Shown here: positions 25,576 to 33,879 of the stretch, in pieces
How the letters are laid out: every line of letters starts with the position of its first letter
Numbering within the stretch: position 1 is the first letter of the stretch
From: JACCVG01 sp034664165
GTDB lineage: Bacteria; Actinomycetota; Thermoleophilia; Solirubrobacterales; Thermoleophilaceae
Length of the DNA: 57,372 nt
Direction of reading: 5' to 3'
Assembly (NCBI GenBank): GCA_034664165.1
Contig: JAXDIE010000082.1
Span: 1 to 57,372 of the forward strand
The notes under the pieces: generated by a model
Told to the model about the DNA's origin: nothing
The model's database searches: none
Seen by the model: only the letters and a program-made list of their open reading frames with translations
Translations under genes and position numbers: made by a program

Positions 25576-26400
25576 TTAGGAGATCGCCCCGCTGCCGGCC
25601 AGCAGAAGCACCGCCACGCCCAGGGCGATCCGGTAGACCACGAACACGGCGAGCGAGTGGTTGGCCAGGTAACGAAGGAAGAGCGCGATTGCGGCGTAGC
25701 CGGAGATGAACGCCACCACGGTCGCCACGATCAGGGGTGTGAGTGACTCCGCGCCGAGGCCGCCAGCGGCGAGGTAGCTCTTGAGCTCGAACAAGCCGCT
25801 CAGCACGACCGCGGGGATGGACAGGAGGAACGAGAAGCGCGCAGCATCCTCGCGCTTGAAGCCGAGGAAGAGCGCTCCGGTGATGGTCGCGCCCGATCGC
25901 GAGACACCGGGAACGAGTGCAAGCGCCTGGGCGCAGCCGACAATCAGGCCGTCCGGGAGCCTGACGCTGGCGACCTCCCGGACCTTTGACCCGTAGCGGT
26001 CGGCGGCGGCCAGGATCAGGCCAAAGACGATCAGGCTTCCACCGATCAGGTAGAGCGATCGGGTGTAGGTCTCGATCGCGCCCTTGAAAGCCAGGCCCAG
26101 CACCGCGACCGGGATGGTGCCGACGATGAGGTACCAGCCCATGCGCGAGTCGAGTTCGGCGCGTTTGCCTGCGTCGAAGAGGCCGCCGAGCCACGCCCGG
26201 GCAATTCGCCAGAGGTCGGCGCGGAAATAGATGACGACCGCGGCCATGGTGCCGAGCTGGATGATTGCGGTGAACGCGGTGCCCGGGTCCTGCCAGCCGA
26301 GTAGAGCCGGGACGATCCTGACGTGGCCCGTGCTGGAGATCGGCAGGAACTCCGTGAGCCCCTGGACGATGCCCAGGACGATTGACTGGATGATCGACAT
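25576..26400 (-). CDS. uppP: undecaprenyl-diphosphatase
   Basis: The 274-residue integral membrane enzyme dephosphorylates undecaprenyl diphosphate to recycle the lipid carrier for peptidoglycan and other polymers, and gives some bacitracin resistance. Two catalytic stretches are intact: QGLTEFLPISSTGH (residues about 13-26) and PGVSRSGATITGAL (about 163-176). It has eight predicted helices and normal length. It is next to a pyrophosphatase gene on the same strand (25 bp gap). Confidence 0.93.
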   Translation of the reverse strand: MSIIQSIVLGIVQGLTEFLPISSTGHVRIVPALLGWQDPGTAFTAIIQLGTMAAVVIYFRADLWRIARAWLGGLFDAGKRAELDSRMGWYLIVGTIPVAVLGLAFKGAIETYTRSLYLIGGSLIVFGLILAAADRYGSKVREVASVRLPDGLIVGCAQALALVPGVSRSGATITGALFLGFKREDAARFSFLLSIPAVVLSGLFELKSYLAAGGLGAESLTPLIVATVVAFISGYAAIALFLRYLANHSLAVFVVYRIALGVAVLLLAGSGAIS

Positions 26401-26425
26401 GAGCCGCGGACCCTACGCGAACGAC

Positions 26426-26923
26426 TTAATGCCCGTCGGACTCCTCGAAGCGCCGGTAGGACTCGCCGATCTCGGCCAGCGCGTCCTCCTTCGAGTACCA
26501 GCCATCCACCCGGACCTTCTTGCGCTCCAGGTCCTTGTAGATCGAGAAGAAATGGGCGATCTCGTTGCGCAGCTGCTGCGGCAGGTCCTCGAGCTTCTCC
26601 AGCTGGTTCCACGTGGGGTCGGAGATCGGCACGCAGATCACCTTGTCATCGATCCCCTTGTCGTCCTCCATCTTGAAGAGGGCGATGGGCTTCACGTCGA
26701 TCATGCAGCCCGGAAACGTGGGCTCGGAGACGCAGACCATCACGTCGAGCGGGTCGCCATCCAGGGAAAGCGTGTCCGGGATGAAGCCGTAGTCCAGCGG
26801 ATACACCACCGAGGAAAAGAGGAAGCGGTCCAGCTTGAGCGCGTTTGCCTCGTGATCGAACTCGTACTTGTTGCGGCTGCCGCGCGGGATCTCGATGTAC
26901 ACGGTCAGCTGCTCGTAGCTCAT
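26426..26923 (-). CDS. ppa: inorganic pyrophosphatase
   Basis: The 165-residue family I soluble pyrophosphatase hydrolyses PPi to phosphate in the cytoplasm. The signature DGDPLDVMVC with its metal-binding Asp residues is intact, and the active-site strand YEFDHEANALKLDRFLF precedes it. The ATG at 26923 (MSYEQLTVYIEIPRG) was chosen by similarity to typical starts; the ORF's upstream ATG (26944) adds 7 residues. It lies upstream of uppP, so both may help to drive biosynthetic reactions. Confidence 0.93.
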   Translation of the reverse strand: MSYEQLTVYIEIPRGSRNKYEFDHEANALKLDRFLFSSVVYPLDYGFIPDTLSLDGDPLDVMVCVSEPTFPGCMIDVKPIALFKMEDDKGIDDKVICVPISDPTWNQLEKLEDLPQQLRNEIAHFFSIYKDLERKKVRVDGWYSKEDALAEIGESYRRFEESDGH

Positions 26924-26961
26924 GGCCTCCACCCTAACGTCCACCCGCGCAGGAAGGTAAA

Positions 26962-27219
26962 GTGCGGCTCCCGATGCAACGCCTGCGCAACATCTCGATC
27001 GCCGTGCCCGTCTGGCTGCTGCTCACAGCGGCGCCCGCGCTGGCGCACGACAACGGCCAGGGGCTGCTCGGCGAGACCACGGATCGCGAGGTCACCTTCT
27101 TCTGCCTCGGCGTCATCATCTTCATCGCGGCGCTGGTCACCGTCCTCTCGCTCATCCAGCACAAGCTGGAGAAGCGCCACGGGGACCACCAGGCGCTTCC
27201 CGAGCGCGCCGGCTGGTAA
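26962..27219 (+). CDS. small exported membrane protein (85 aa)
   Basis: The product has an N-terminal signal-like helix (VPVWLLLTAAPALAHDN), so cleavage after ALA is likely. A second hydrophobic segment (FFCLGVIIFIAALVTVLSLI) and a charged C-terminus (QHKLEKRHGDHQ) follow. It therefore looks like a single-pass membrane protein with a small exported loop. An AGGAAGG lies just before the GTG at 26962; an ATG at 26974 is an alternative start. It is divergent from ppa and 23 bp upstream of the crotonase gene. The function is unknown. Confidence 0.6.
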   Translation: MRLPMQRLRNISIAVPVWLLLTAAPALAHDNGQGLLGETTDREVTFFCLGVIIFIAALVTVLSLIQHKLEKRHGDHQALPERAGW

Positions 27220-27242
27220 CAGCCCTCCGCGCGGAGCGCCAC

Positions 27243-28010
27243 GTGAGCCAAGAGGTCACCTACGAGCGGATCGGGGCGGCCGCCGTCCTGACGATCGACC
27301 GCCCGGAGCGCCGCAACGCCGTGGACGGCCCGACCGCCGAGCTGCTGAAGGCGGGCTACGAGCAGTTCGTGGCCGACGACGAGGCGCGTGTGCTGATCCT
27401 GACCGGGGCCGGCGGAATCGCGTTCTGCGCCGGCGCCGACCTGAAGGCCATCGAGACCTTCGGCCCGCGCCAGCTGGACCCGGGCGGCCCGCTGGGGTTC
27501 ACCCGCCTGACCCCGCCCAAGCCCACGATCGCCGCAATCGGCGGCTGGTGCCTGGCGGGTGGCCTGGAGCTCGCGCTGTGGTGCGACCTGCGGATCGCCG
27601 CCGAGGGCTCCACACTCGGCTTCCCCGAGCGCCGCTGGGGCGTGCCGCTGGTCGACGGGGGCACCCAGCGTCTTCCCCGCATCGTCGGGATGGGCCGGGC
27701 GCTGGACATCATCCTCACCGGGCGGATGGTCGAGGCCGAGGAGGCGTTGGCCATGGGGCTGCTCACCCAGATCGTTCCCGAGGGCAAGCACCTCGAGCGC
27801 TCGCTGGAGATCGCCGAGGGGCTGGCGGCGTTTCCGCAGATCACGATGCTCGCCGACCGCTCCGCGGCCATCGAGGGCTTCGGCATGCCGCTCGAGGAGG
27901 GCCTGGCCCGCGAGGCCAAGGCAGGGCTGGCCACATTCGCAACCGCCGTCGAAGGTGCCGGGCGCTTCGCCTCGGGCGAGGGCCGCGGCGGCGCAGGCGC
28001 CGGCGTCTAG
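27243..28010 (+). CDS. enoyl-CoA hydratase/isomerase family protein (crotonase)
   Basis: The 255-residue crotonase has the oxyanion-hole stretches GGIAFCAGADLKAIE (about residues 56-70) and the second one in GGWCLAGGLELALWCDLRIAAE. The active-site region FPERRWGVPLVDGGTQRLPRIVG has the usual Glu/Asp positions. It probably hydrates or isomerises an enoyl-CoA; the exact substrate cannot be told. The start is GTG. It converges on the HD-domain gene (6 bp between stops). A longer Gly/Ala-rich tail (GEGRGGAGAGV) is not conserved. Confidence 0.87.
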   Translation: MSQEVTYERIGAAAVLTIDRPERRNAVDGPTAELLKAGYEQFVADDEARVLILTGAGGIAFCAGADLKAIETFGPRQLDPGGPLGFTRLTPPKPTIAAIGGWCLAGGLELALWCDLRIAAEGSTLGFPERRWGVPLVDGGTQRLPRIVGMGRALDIILTGRMVEAEEALAMGLLTQIVPEGKHLERSLEIAEGLAAFPQITMLADRSAAIEGFGMPLEEGLAREAKAGLATFATAVEGAGRFASGEGRGGAGAGV

Positions 28011-28016
28011 CCCGAG

Positions 28017-28859
28017 CTAGATCCGGAAGACCGGCACGAGCCGCTTTTCGTGCTCGGCGTCGATTCTGGCGATGACCTCCACGTGGTCCTCGATGCCCGA
28101 CCCGCGCAGCTTCGTGGCCAGCAGCTCGTCGACCTGGAAGATGCCGGCCGAGTTGTTCATGTCGATCTCGATCCGTACGGCCTTCTCGCGGCCCGCCGAG
28201 ATCTTGACCTCGTTGATTGCCGCGGCCGACAGGGAGTGGATGTTGGGCCGGCCCTCCTCGAAGACCACCCGCGAGCGCCCCTGGGAGAGGTCGAGGGCGT
28301 CAGCCACGCGCAGCACACCCGCCTCGAGCGTGAACGGGTCTCCTCGGCGCCGGTGCCCGATCACGGCGTGGAGCGACTCGGCGACCACGACGCTGCGCTC
28401 CGGCTCCTCGTAGACGCCCTCGAGCAGGGCCGGCAGCTTGTCGGCCGCAAGGAACAGGCTGTAGGCCTCGTGGTCGGTCCGGTGGATCGACATGCCGATG
28501 TCGTGAAGCATGGCCCCGGCCGCGATCACCACCTCGGCGTCGGCCGTCTTCATCTTGTGGTCGGTGACCATCACGCCGTCAACGCCCTTCTTGCCGAGCA
28601 GGCGATAGAGGCGGAGAGCGATGTTCAGGACGATCTGGATGTGCACCCAGGAGTGGTCCGACATGCCAAGGCGCCCCGCGTTCACGTGGGCCATGTGCCA
28701 CCAGCCCTTGAGCTGATCGTCAGCGTTCGCCGCCGTGATGAGCGCCTCGAGCTTGCGGTTGCCACGGGTCGGCGCCTTGATGCGCACGGACGCGATCGCG
28801 TCGCGCGGCCGGATCGGCCCCTCGGGAGGGCCGGGCGTGGGGCCGTTGCCGTCACTCAC
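28017..28859 (-). CDS. HD-domain phosphohydrolase
   Basis: The 280-residue protein carries an HD metal-dependent hydrolase domain. Its landmarks are DHSWVHIQIVLNIA, the core LHDIGMSIHRTDHE (His-Asp pair near residue 119) and LRVADALDLSQGRSRV. A small alpha/beta domain (IHSLSAAAINEVKIS to FRI) follows. HD proteins hydrolyse phosphomono- or diesters, often nucleotides; the substrate is unknown. The GTG start overlaps the MscS stop (GTGA), so the two genes are co-expressed, suggesting a link between membrane tension and a nucleotide signal, which is only inference. Confidence 0.8.
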   Translation of the reverse strand: MSDGNGPTPGPPEGPIRPRDAIASVRIKAPTRGNRKLEALITAANADDQLKGWWHMAHVNAGRLGMSDHSWVHIQIVLNIALRLYRLLGKKGVDGVMVTDHKMKTADAEVVIAAGAMLHDIGMSIHRTDHEAYSLFLAADKLPALLEGVYEEPERSVVVAESLHAVIGHRRRGDPFTLEAGVLRVADALDLSQGRSRVVFEEGRPNIHSLSAAAINEVKISAGREKAVRIEIDMNNSAGIFQVDELLATKLRGSGIEDHVEVIARIDAEHEKRLVPVFRI

Positions 28860-29764
28860 GGCTGGTTGCCGTTCTCACCACGCGTGACATCGGACAGCGC
28901 AGCCAGCACCTCGTCCGCCAGCTGGCCGCCGTCGGCGTGCTTGAGCGGCGTTGCCGTGACGCGGACCACGACCTCGTCGCCATCGACCTCCTCCAGGTCG
29001 ATCCGGGGCTCGCCGCGGGTGGGCACGCTCACCCGCTTGCTCAAGAGGGTCTGGACGTCGGTCAGGCGGGTCTCCGAGGACAGCCGTGCGAGCAGGTCGA
29101 CCGAGGTGGGCTCGTGCAGCGGCATGATCGACAGCTGCATGACGATGTTGTTGGGGATCATGATCCGCTCGCCGTCGCGCATGAAGGTTGCGTAGAGCAT
29201 CCCCAGCGAGCTGACGGTGGCCTCCAGCTGGCCGTTGACGTTGCCCCCCAGCAGTCGCACGCGCTCGCCCACACGCAGCGGCCGGGCGCTGATCAGCACC
29301 ATTCCCGCGAACACGTTGCCGAGCGTCTGCTGCGCAGCCAGGCCGATGATGACGCCGGTGATGGCGGAGCCCACGGCCAGCGACTGCGGGTCCAGGCCGG
29401 CGACCCTCAGCGCGACGATGATCGCGATGCCGATCGTCGCCAGCCGGATCAGGAAGCCCAGCGTGCCGGCGGTGCCGGGCTCCACACGGCGGAGGAGTAT
29501 CGGGCTGAGCGCACGGCCTATGTCTGATGCGAGTCGATAGCCCAGGATCACGAGCAGGAAGAACGCCGCGACCCGGATCCAGGTGTCGGGGATATGCGGG
29601 AAGAGCGCGCGGCGGTTGTCGAACGCCACGAACACCGCGATGATCGACGGGATGATGACCAGCGCCTCGAAACGCGCCCTGCGTGCGTTGCGCTGAAGAA
29701 CGTGTGCGGCAAGCCCCGCCTGCTCCCAGGCGTGGCTCTTTGTCTCGGGCATCCAATTGGCCAT
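28856..29764 (-). CDS. MscS-family mechanosensitive channel
   Basis: The 302-residue channel has about four membrane helices and the conserved pore/beta domain, with GVIIGLAAQQTLGNVFAGMVL as the TM3-like pore segment (about residues 141-161, shortened). The following GERVRLLGGNVNGQLEATVSSLGM is the beta-domain motif. Such channels release solutes on hypo-osmotic shock. The ATG at 29764 was chosen because upstream residues are not hydrophobic or conserved-looking. Its stop is coupled to the HD gene. Confidence 0.87.
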   Translation of the reverse strand: MANWMPETKSHAWEQAGLAAHVLQRNARRARFEALVIIPSIIAVFVAFDNRRALFPHIPDTWIRVAAFFLLVILGYRLASDIGRALSPILLRRVEPGTAGTLGFLIRLATIGIAIIVALRVAGLDPQSLAVGSAITGVIIGLAAQQTLGNVFAGMVLISARPLRVGERVRLLGGNVNGQLEATVSSLGMLYATFMRDGERIMIPNNIVMQLSIMPLHEPTSVDLLARLSSETRLTDVQTLLSKRVSVPTRGEPRIDLEEVDGDEVVVRVTATPLKHADGGQLADEVLAALSDVTRGENGNQP

Positions 29765-29867
29765 ATGACCACACGTTAGCCGCCCGGCCACCGCTTCACA
29801 TGTCTTTCACGAAGTCTGAGCAGAACGTTTACGGGGATCACAGCAACGCCGCCTAGCCTGATCCGGG

Positions 29868-30107
29868 ATGAGGCTTTCGGCACCAAATCCCCTCCGCATG
29901 GTGCGCCCCAGGCGGCCCGCGCTCGTCAATATCTGCCCCGTCTGCACTCGACCCGTGACGGAGCGCGACGAGCGCTCCCGGCTGCGGGGGCGCACCTACG
30001 TACATCGCTCGTGCGCGACCTATGAGGTCCGCAGCCTTGGGGCCGTCGGCGTCTACCCGTCGCACCCCAGCCGCGGAATCCCCGCCGCCGGCAGCCTGGC
30101 CGAGTAG
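29868..30107 (+). CDS. small zinc-ribbon-like hypothetical protein
   Basis: The 79-residue ORF contains CPVCTRPV ... GRTYVHRSCATYEV, a Cys-x2-Cys and a His-x2-Cys, 26 residues apart, typical of a treble-clef or zinc-ribbon site. No other domain is present. A start at the internal ATG (29898) is possible. It lies between the divergent MscS gene and the convergent YgjP-like gene with no overlap. The function is unknown; the Cys/His spacing gives it some support as a real gene. Confidence 0.55.
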   Translation: MRLSAPNPLRMVRPRRPALVNICPVCTRPVTERDERSRLRGRTYVHRSCATYEVRSLGAVGVYPSHPSRGIPAAGSLAE

Positions 30108-30111
30108 CCGC

Positions 30112-30804
30112 TCAGCGCAGGTGCAGCGAGGCGCCGTGGCTCCGGAGCCAGCCTTGCGCGTCGCGATAGCCCGGCAGCCGCTGAGCCAGCAGCCGCCAGA
30201 ACCGCGGCGAGTGGTCGGGCACGGCAAGGTGGGCCACCTCGTGCTCGACCACGTAGTCGAGCACCTCCTCGGGTGCCAGGAGCAGACGCCAGTTGAAGCT
30301 CATCGCGCCGGTGGAGCTGCAGCTTGCCCAGCGCGTTTGCTGGTCGCGGATGCTGAGCCGCGTGTAGGTGGCGCCGACACGCCCAGTGGCATCGTCCAGG
30401 CGCCGGCCGATCTCATCGCGTGCGCGCTCGCGATACCACCGCTCCAGCGCGTCGCGGACGGCCTGGGTAGCGGCGCTGCCAACGAAAACCTCGAGCGTGT
30501 CGCCGTTGCGCCTGACCCGCGGCCGCTTGCGTCCGGGCTGGGTGATCACCCGCAGGCGCAGCTCGTCGCCCAGGTATGGCAGAGGGGCGCCATCGCGGAC
30601 CATGGTGGGCGGGTGGGCGGCCTGATCGGTGGCGAGCCTCCGCAACGTGCGCTCGAGCCAGCCGCGACGCTCGTGGACCAGGGTCGTGGCGTGTCGTAGG
30701 GGCATCCGCCGCGGGACCACCAGTTCGACGCCGTCGGCCGTCACGACCAGGCGGGCGTGCCGCGCCCGCTCCGATCGCCTGACCGTGTAGGCAATCGCAC
30801 TCAC
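30112..30804 (-). CDS. YgjP-like (M48-related, DUF45) metal-dependent hydrolase
   Basis: The 230-residue protein ends in a metallopeptidase domain with the zinc motif HEVAHLAVPDHSPRFW (HExxH plus distal Asp/His). The preceding IRDQQTRWASCSSTGAMSFNWRLLLAP includes the WxSC segment typical of the YgjP/DUF45 family (shown in part). Members are likely zinc hydrolases of unknown target. A GTG at 30804 was chosen over the longer start at 30837, though neither has a strong ribosome binding site. It converges on the zinc-ribbon ORF and is divergent from the bcp gene. Confidence 0.78.
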   Translation of the reverse strand: MSAIAYTVRRSERARHARLVVTADGVELVVPRRMPLRHATTLVHERRGWLERTLRRLATDQAAHPPTMVRDGAPLPYLGDELRLRVITQPGRKRPRVRRNGDTLEVFVGSAATQAVRDALERWYRERARDEIGRRLDDATGRVGATYTRLSIRDQQTRWASCSSTGAMSFNWRLLLAPEEVLDYVVEHEVAHLAVPDHSPRFWRLLAQRLPGYRDAQGWLRSHGASLHLR

Positions 30805-30882
30805 GGGCGGGAAGGTACGGGCTGCGCCGGTCGGCACGCGCGCTTACCATGCGCCGCCCACCCGACCGCAAAGGAGACACCC

Positions 30883-31344
30883 GTGATCGAGGAAGGCAAG
30901 AAGGCGCCGGACTTCACGTTGCCAGACCAGGACGGCAATGACGTGAGGCTCTCGGACCTGGCCGGTAAGCCGGTGGTCCTCTACTTCTATCCGCGCGCGG
31001 ACACGCCCGGCTGCACAACCCAGGCCTGCGGCGTCCGCGAACACCGCAAGGACTACAAGGCCGCCGGCGCCACCGTGCTGGGCGTCTCGCCCGACCCGGT
31101 GTCGAAGGTCAAGAAGTTCCACGACAAGTTCGACCTGGGGTTCACGCTCCTGGCCGACGAGGACCACGCCGTGTGCGAGAAGTACGGCACCTGGGCCGAG
31201 AAGTCGATGTACGGGAAGAAGTACTGGGGCGCGCTGCGGGCGACGTTCGTGATCGGCCCCGACGGCAAGGTGGCCAAGGTCTTTCCGAAGGTCTCGCCGA
31301 AGACCCACGACGAACAGGTCCTGGCAGCGCTCGCGGAGCTCTGA
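30883..31344 (+). CDS. bcp: thiol peroxidase of the Bcp/PrxQ group
   Basis: The 153-residue peroxiredoxin reduces peroxides with thioredoxin. The peroxidatic Cys44 lies in YPRADTPGCTTQACG, with a resolving Cys49 five residues later, the PrxQ pattern. Many members have Glu where Gln47 occurs here. The GTG at 30883 has AAGGAG at 30871-30876 (6-nt spacer). The product ends with the family-like KVFPKVSPKTHDEQVLAAL. The next gene starts within the stop (TGATG). Confidence 0.92.
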   Translation: MIEEGKKAPDFTLPDQDGNDVRLSDLAGKPVVLYFYPRADTPGCTTQACGVREHRKDYKAAGATVLGVSPDPVSKVKKFHDKFDLGFTLLADEDHAVCEKYGTWAEKSMYGKKYWGALRATFVIGPDGKVAKVFPKVSPKTHDEQVLAALAEL

Positions 31345-31865
31345 TGCCTGGCCCGGGCCTGCACACGGAGCGGCTCACGGGCAGCCCGGCCGGCCTGGAG
31401 CACCTGAGCACCGCCACCGAGTTGTTCGGCGACCCCGAGGTGGCGGAATGGATCTGGCCGGGCAGCCTCGGCGGGCCCAGGACACCCGAGCAGGCGGCCG
31501 AGATCCTCGACCGCCAGATGGCCGCGTGGCGCTCCGAGGGCTTCGGCTGGTGGTGGTGGCAGACGCAGGACGGTGAACCGATCGGCGAGGCCGGGCTGCA
31601 GCGGACGTTCGTGGGCGGACGCCTGGTGGTCGAGGTCGGCTGGACGCTGCTGCCGCGGCACTGGGGCCACGGCTACGCCTCGGAGGCCGCCGCCGCGACC
31701 GTCTCCTTCGGCTTCGAGCAGGCCGGGCTGGAGGAGATCCTGGCGCTCACGTTGCCCCACAATGAGCGATCGCTCGCCGTGATGGACCGGCTGGGGATGG
31801 AGCCGGCAGGCCAGGTCGAGCACGCCGGCCTGACCCACGAGGTGAGGCGATTGCTTTCTCCTTAG
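31344..31865 (+). CDS. GNAT-family acetyltransferase (RimJ/RimL-like)
   Basis: The 173-residue protein begins with the typical LHTERLTGSP (L.TERL) of the RimJ/RimL-type GNATs. The acetyl-CoA loop is LLPRHWGHGYASEAAAA (HWGxGYA), followed by NERSLAVMDRLGM. These enzymes acetylate protein N-termini or small amines; the substrate is not known. Its start overlaps the bcp stop, and its stop overlaps the convergent SDR stop by 4 bp. Confidence 0.84.
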   Translation: MPGPGLHTERLTGSPAGLEHLSTATELFGDPEVAEWIWPGSLGGPRTPEQAAEILDRQMAAWRSEGFGWWWWQTQDGEPIGEAGLQRTFVGGRLVVEVGWTLLPRHWGHGYASEAAAATVSFGFEQAGLEEILALTLPHNERSLAVMDRLGMEPAGQVEHAGLTHEVRRLLSP

Positions 31866-32653
31866 AGGATCCCCGGCACGGAGCCGCCGTCGACCGACCA
31901 CGCCGAGCCCGTGACGAACGCGGCCTGCTCCGAGCAGAGGAATGAGATGGCCGCAGCGATCTCCTCGGGGGTGCCGAAGCGGCCGACCGGCACTGCAGCC
32001 CTGAGCTTGGCCAGGACCTCATCACGATCGCCGCCCTGGGCAGCCACAACCTGATCTGCCAGGCCACCGGGCGCCAGCCACAGTGGCGTGTCGGCCATGC
32101 CGGGGGTGACGCTGTTCACCAGCACGCCGCTGCGCGCGTACTGATCGGCGAACACCCGCGAGAGCGACAGCTGGGCCGTCTTGCCCACCGAGTAGGCCGC
32201 GTTTCGCAGCGACGGGCGCTTGGCCGAGGAGGACGAGACGTTGACGATTCGGCCTCCTCCCTCCTGGGCCATCACGGGTGCAAATGCCCGCATCAGCCGC
32301 ATCGACGCCATGACGTTCAGATCCCACTGGAGTTGCCAGTCTTCGTCGGTCAGCTCATCCAGAGGCTTCATGTAGGTGGTGCCGGCGTTGTTCACCAGCG
32401 CCCACGGCTCGCCGAATGCGCTCCGGCAGGCTTCAAGCGCACGCTCCCCCGCCGCCGCTTCGGTCACATCGAGCGCGAGCACCTCCGCCGTGCCGCCTTC
32501 GCAGGACGCCACTGCTTTCTCGAGAGCATCTGCGCCGCGCGCGATCATCAGCACCCGGGCGCCCTCCGCGCACAGGGCCCGGGCCGTGGCCAGCCCTATT
32601 CCCTGGCTGGCGCCAGTGACGACACATGCCCGCTCGCGAAGGCCCAGATCCAT
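31862..32653 (-). CDS. short-chain dehydrogenase/reductase
   Basis: The 263-residue SDR carries TGASQGIG (about residues 13-20), the NNAG motif, the catalytic Ser in NVSSSSA and YSVGK with catalytic Tyr and Lys. The C-terminal GSAWSVDGGSVPGIL is the usual VDGG end of classical SDRs of the 3-oxoacyl/BDH group. The substrate is unknown. An Arg at the end of beta-2 (IARGADAL) suggests NADP(H). It is a single gene, not overlapping the surface-protein operon upstream (18 bp gap). Confidence 0.86.
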   Translation of the reverse strand: MDLGLRERACVVTGASQGIGLATARALCAEGARVLMIARGADALEKAVASCEGGTAEVLALDVTEAAAGERALEACRSAFGEPWALVNNAGTTYMKPLDELTDEDWQLQWDLNVMASMRLMRAFAPVMAQEGGGRIVNVSSSSAKRPSLRNAAYSVGKTAQLSLSRVFADQYARSGVLVNSVTPGMADTPLWLAPGGLADQVVAAQGGDRDEVLAKLRAAVPVGRFGTPEEIAAAISFLCSEQAAFVTGSAWSVDGGSVPGIL

Positions 32654-32671
32654 GGGCCCATGATGCCGGGC

Positions 32672-33220
32672 CTAGCGGGCGGGCGTGGTGAGCCAGATGA
32701 AATCGACGCTGAACGCCGAGCCCTGGAAGGCGTTGTCCCCACCCGCGGCCGATGGCGGCGTGCCGCCATCCGGGAAGTGCAGCCCGAAGTGGTACTTGCG
32801 CGAGTTCCGCGGGCCGACGGGCCCGAGCTTTACACGCGGCATCCGGGCGAGCGAGCCGCGGTAGACCACCCCGGCGCCCCTGCGCTTCTTGCGGACGCGC
32901 CTGACCTCGAGCCGAACCGCGCTCGAGAGCCGACCGCCGTTGGGCCCAGGGACGTCGGCCAGGCGCCTGCGGGCCAGCGCCAGCCGCAGCTTGCCCCGCG
33001 AGATGTTCTTGATCTTGACCTGCCCGCCCACGTCATGCCCGGGCGTCGCGCCGGCCGCGGTCACCACTGGCAGGCCTTGGAGGGAGTCGGCCAGCGTGAG
33101 CCGGCCGGAGGTGGTGGCCAGGAGCACCATGGCGGGCCCCGGCCGCGCCGGCGGCGCGGGCTGGAGCGCCAGGACCACGATGACAAGGGCGCTGCCGATT
33201 GCCGCCAGCCGGAAGATCAC
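32672..33220 (-). CDS. exported protein of the SipW/TasA-like operon
   Basis: The 182-residue product begins at a GTG overlapping the previous stop (GTGA) and starts with a hydrophobic helix (AAIGSALVIVVLALQPAPP). The mature part is beta-rich with VLLATTSGRLTLADS, GQVKIKNISRGKLRLALARR and a C-terminus GDNAFQGSAFSVDFIWLTT, abbreviated. The ending resembles the last strands of the TasA-like neighbour (AQATFQW). I infer a second fibre-associated or carrier protein. The function is unknown. A longer ORF start at 33388 runs into the upstream gene and was rejected. Confidence 0.6.
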   Translation of the reverse strand: MIFRLAAIGSALVIVVLALQPAPPARPGPAMVLLATTSGRLTLADSLQGLPVVTAAGATPGHDVGGQVKIKNISRGKLRLALARRRLADVPGPNGGRLSSAVRLEVRRVRKKRRGAGVVYRGSLARMPRVKLGPVGPRNSRKYHFGLHFPDGGTPPSAAGGDNAFQGSAFSVDFIWLTTPAR

Positions 33221-33879
33221 GAGAACGTGAGCTGGAGCGTTGGGCGAACCGACGACGGGCTCTGGGTCCGGCTGTCGAACTGCTGCGGAGAGCCCAGCGA
33301 CAGGAGGGCGTTCTCGTTGCTGTCGACCACGAGGAAGCCGTTGTTCGTTCCCGAGTACATGGAGAGCACCATTGCCGTGACCGTCCACTGCACCGTGCCG
33401 GAGCCCGACGACGTGGAGGCCTCATTCGTGTTGGTCACGCTGGGCTGGTTGTTCCAGGTCACCCCACCTTCGGTCCACGAGCTAGTGGCGCGCTGTGCCA
33501 CAAGTGTGCGGCCGCCGGTCGCGCTGCTGGCGTTGAGCTTCAGGGTCGCGGCGGTTAGATCGCAGTTGGACGGGATGCTTGGCAGGGTGAAGCCCACCAG
33601 CGTACGGTCACGAGTGTCGAGGATCGAGAGCAGCGTCTTGGTCTTGACGAACAGCGTTGCGGTGCTGCCGAAGTTCGTGCTTTGCGAGTTCGCATCGACG
33701 TAGGCGTCGCGGTCGGCGGTAATCGACTGCGTGCCGGCACCGACGCAGAAGTCGGCCGCCGCCGTGAACGTGTTGCCGGGATTGGACTTCTGGCGCGTGA
33801 ACGCGGCGCTCGAGAACGACGTGAGCGCCCCGGCCAGGAGGCACAGGGCAAGTCCGAGCAGGATCAGGGTCCGTTTCAT
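33217..33879 (-). CDS. exported DNRLRE-domain protein
   Basis: The 220-residue product has a signal (MKRTLILLGLALCLLAGALTSF, shortened), then a TasA-like FTRQKSNPGNTFTAAADF segment, then a DNRLRE-type beta domain. That domain is recognised from the ADRDAYVDANSQSTNFGSTATLFVK region, the SSWTEGGVTWNNQPSV segment and the end SSVRPTLQLTFS, shown in part. DNRLRE domains occur in extracellular adhesins and enzymes. The start at 33879 overlaps the signal-peptidase stop (ATGA), so it is co-translated with the SipW-like peptidase that could process it. Confidence 0.75.
   Translation of the reverse strand: MKRTLILLGLALCLLAGALTSFSSAAFTRQKSNPGNTFTAAADFCVGAGTQSITADRDAYVDANSQSTNFGSTATLFVKTKTLLSILDTRDRTLVGFTLPSIPSNCDLTAATLKLNASSATGGRTLVAQRATSSWTEGGVTWNNQPSVTNTNEASTSSGSGTVQWTVTAMVLSMYSGTNNGFLVVDSNENALLSLGSPQQFDSRTQSPSSVRPTLQLTFS

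Noticed and set aside
27225..27236. Palindrome CTCCGCGCGGAG between the small membrane protein and the crotonase
   Set aside because: Short, no T tract and both genes are co-directional; chance occurrence is likely in GC-rich DNA.
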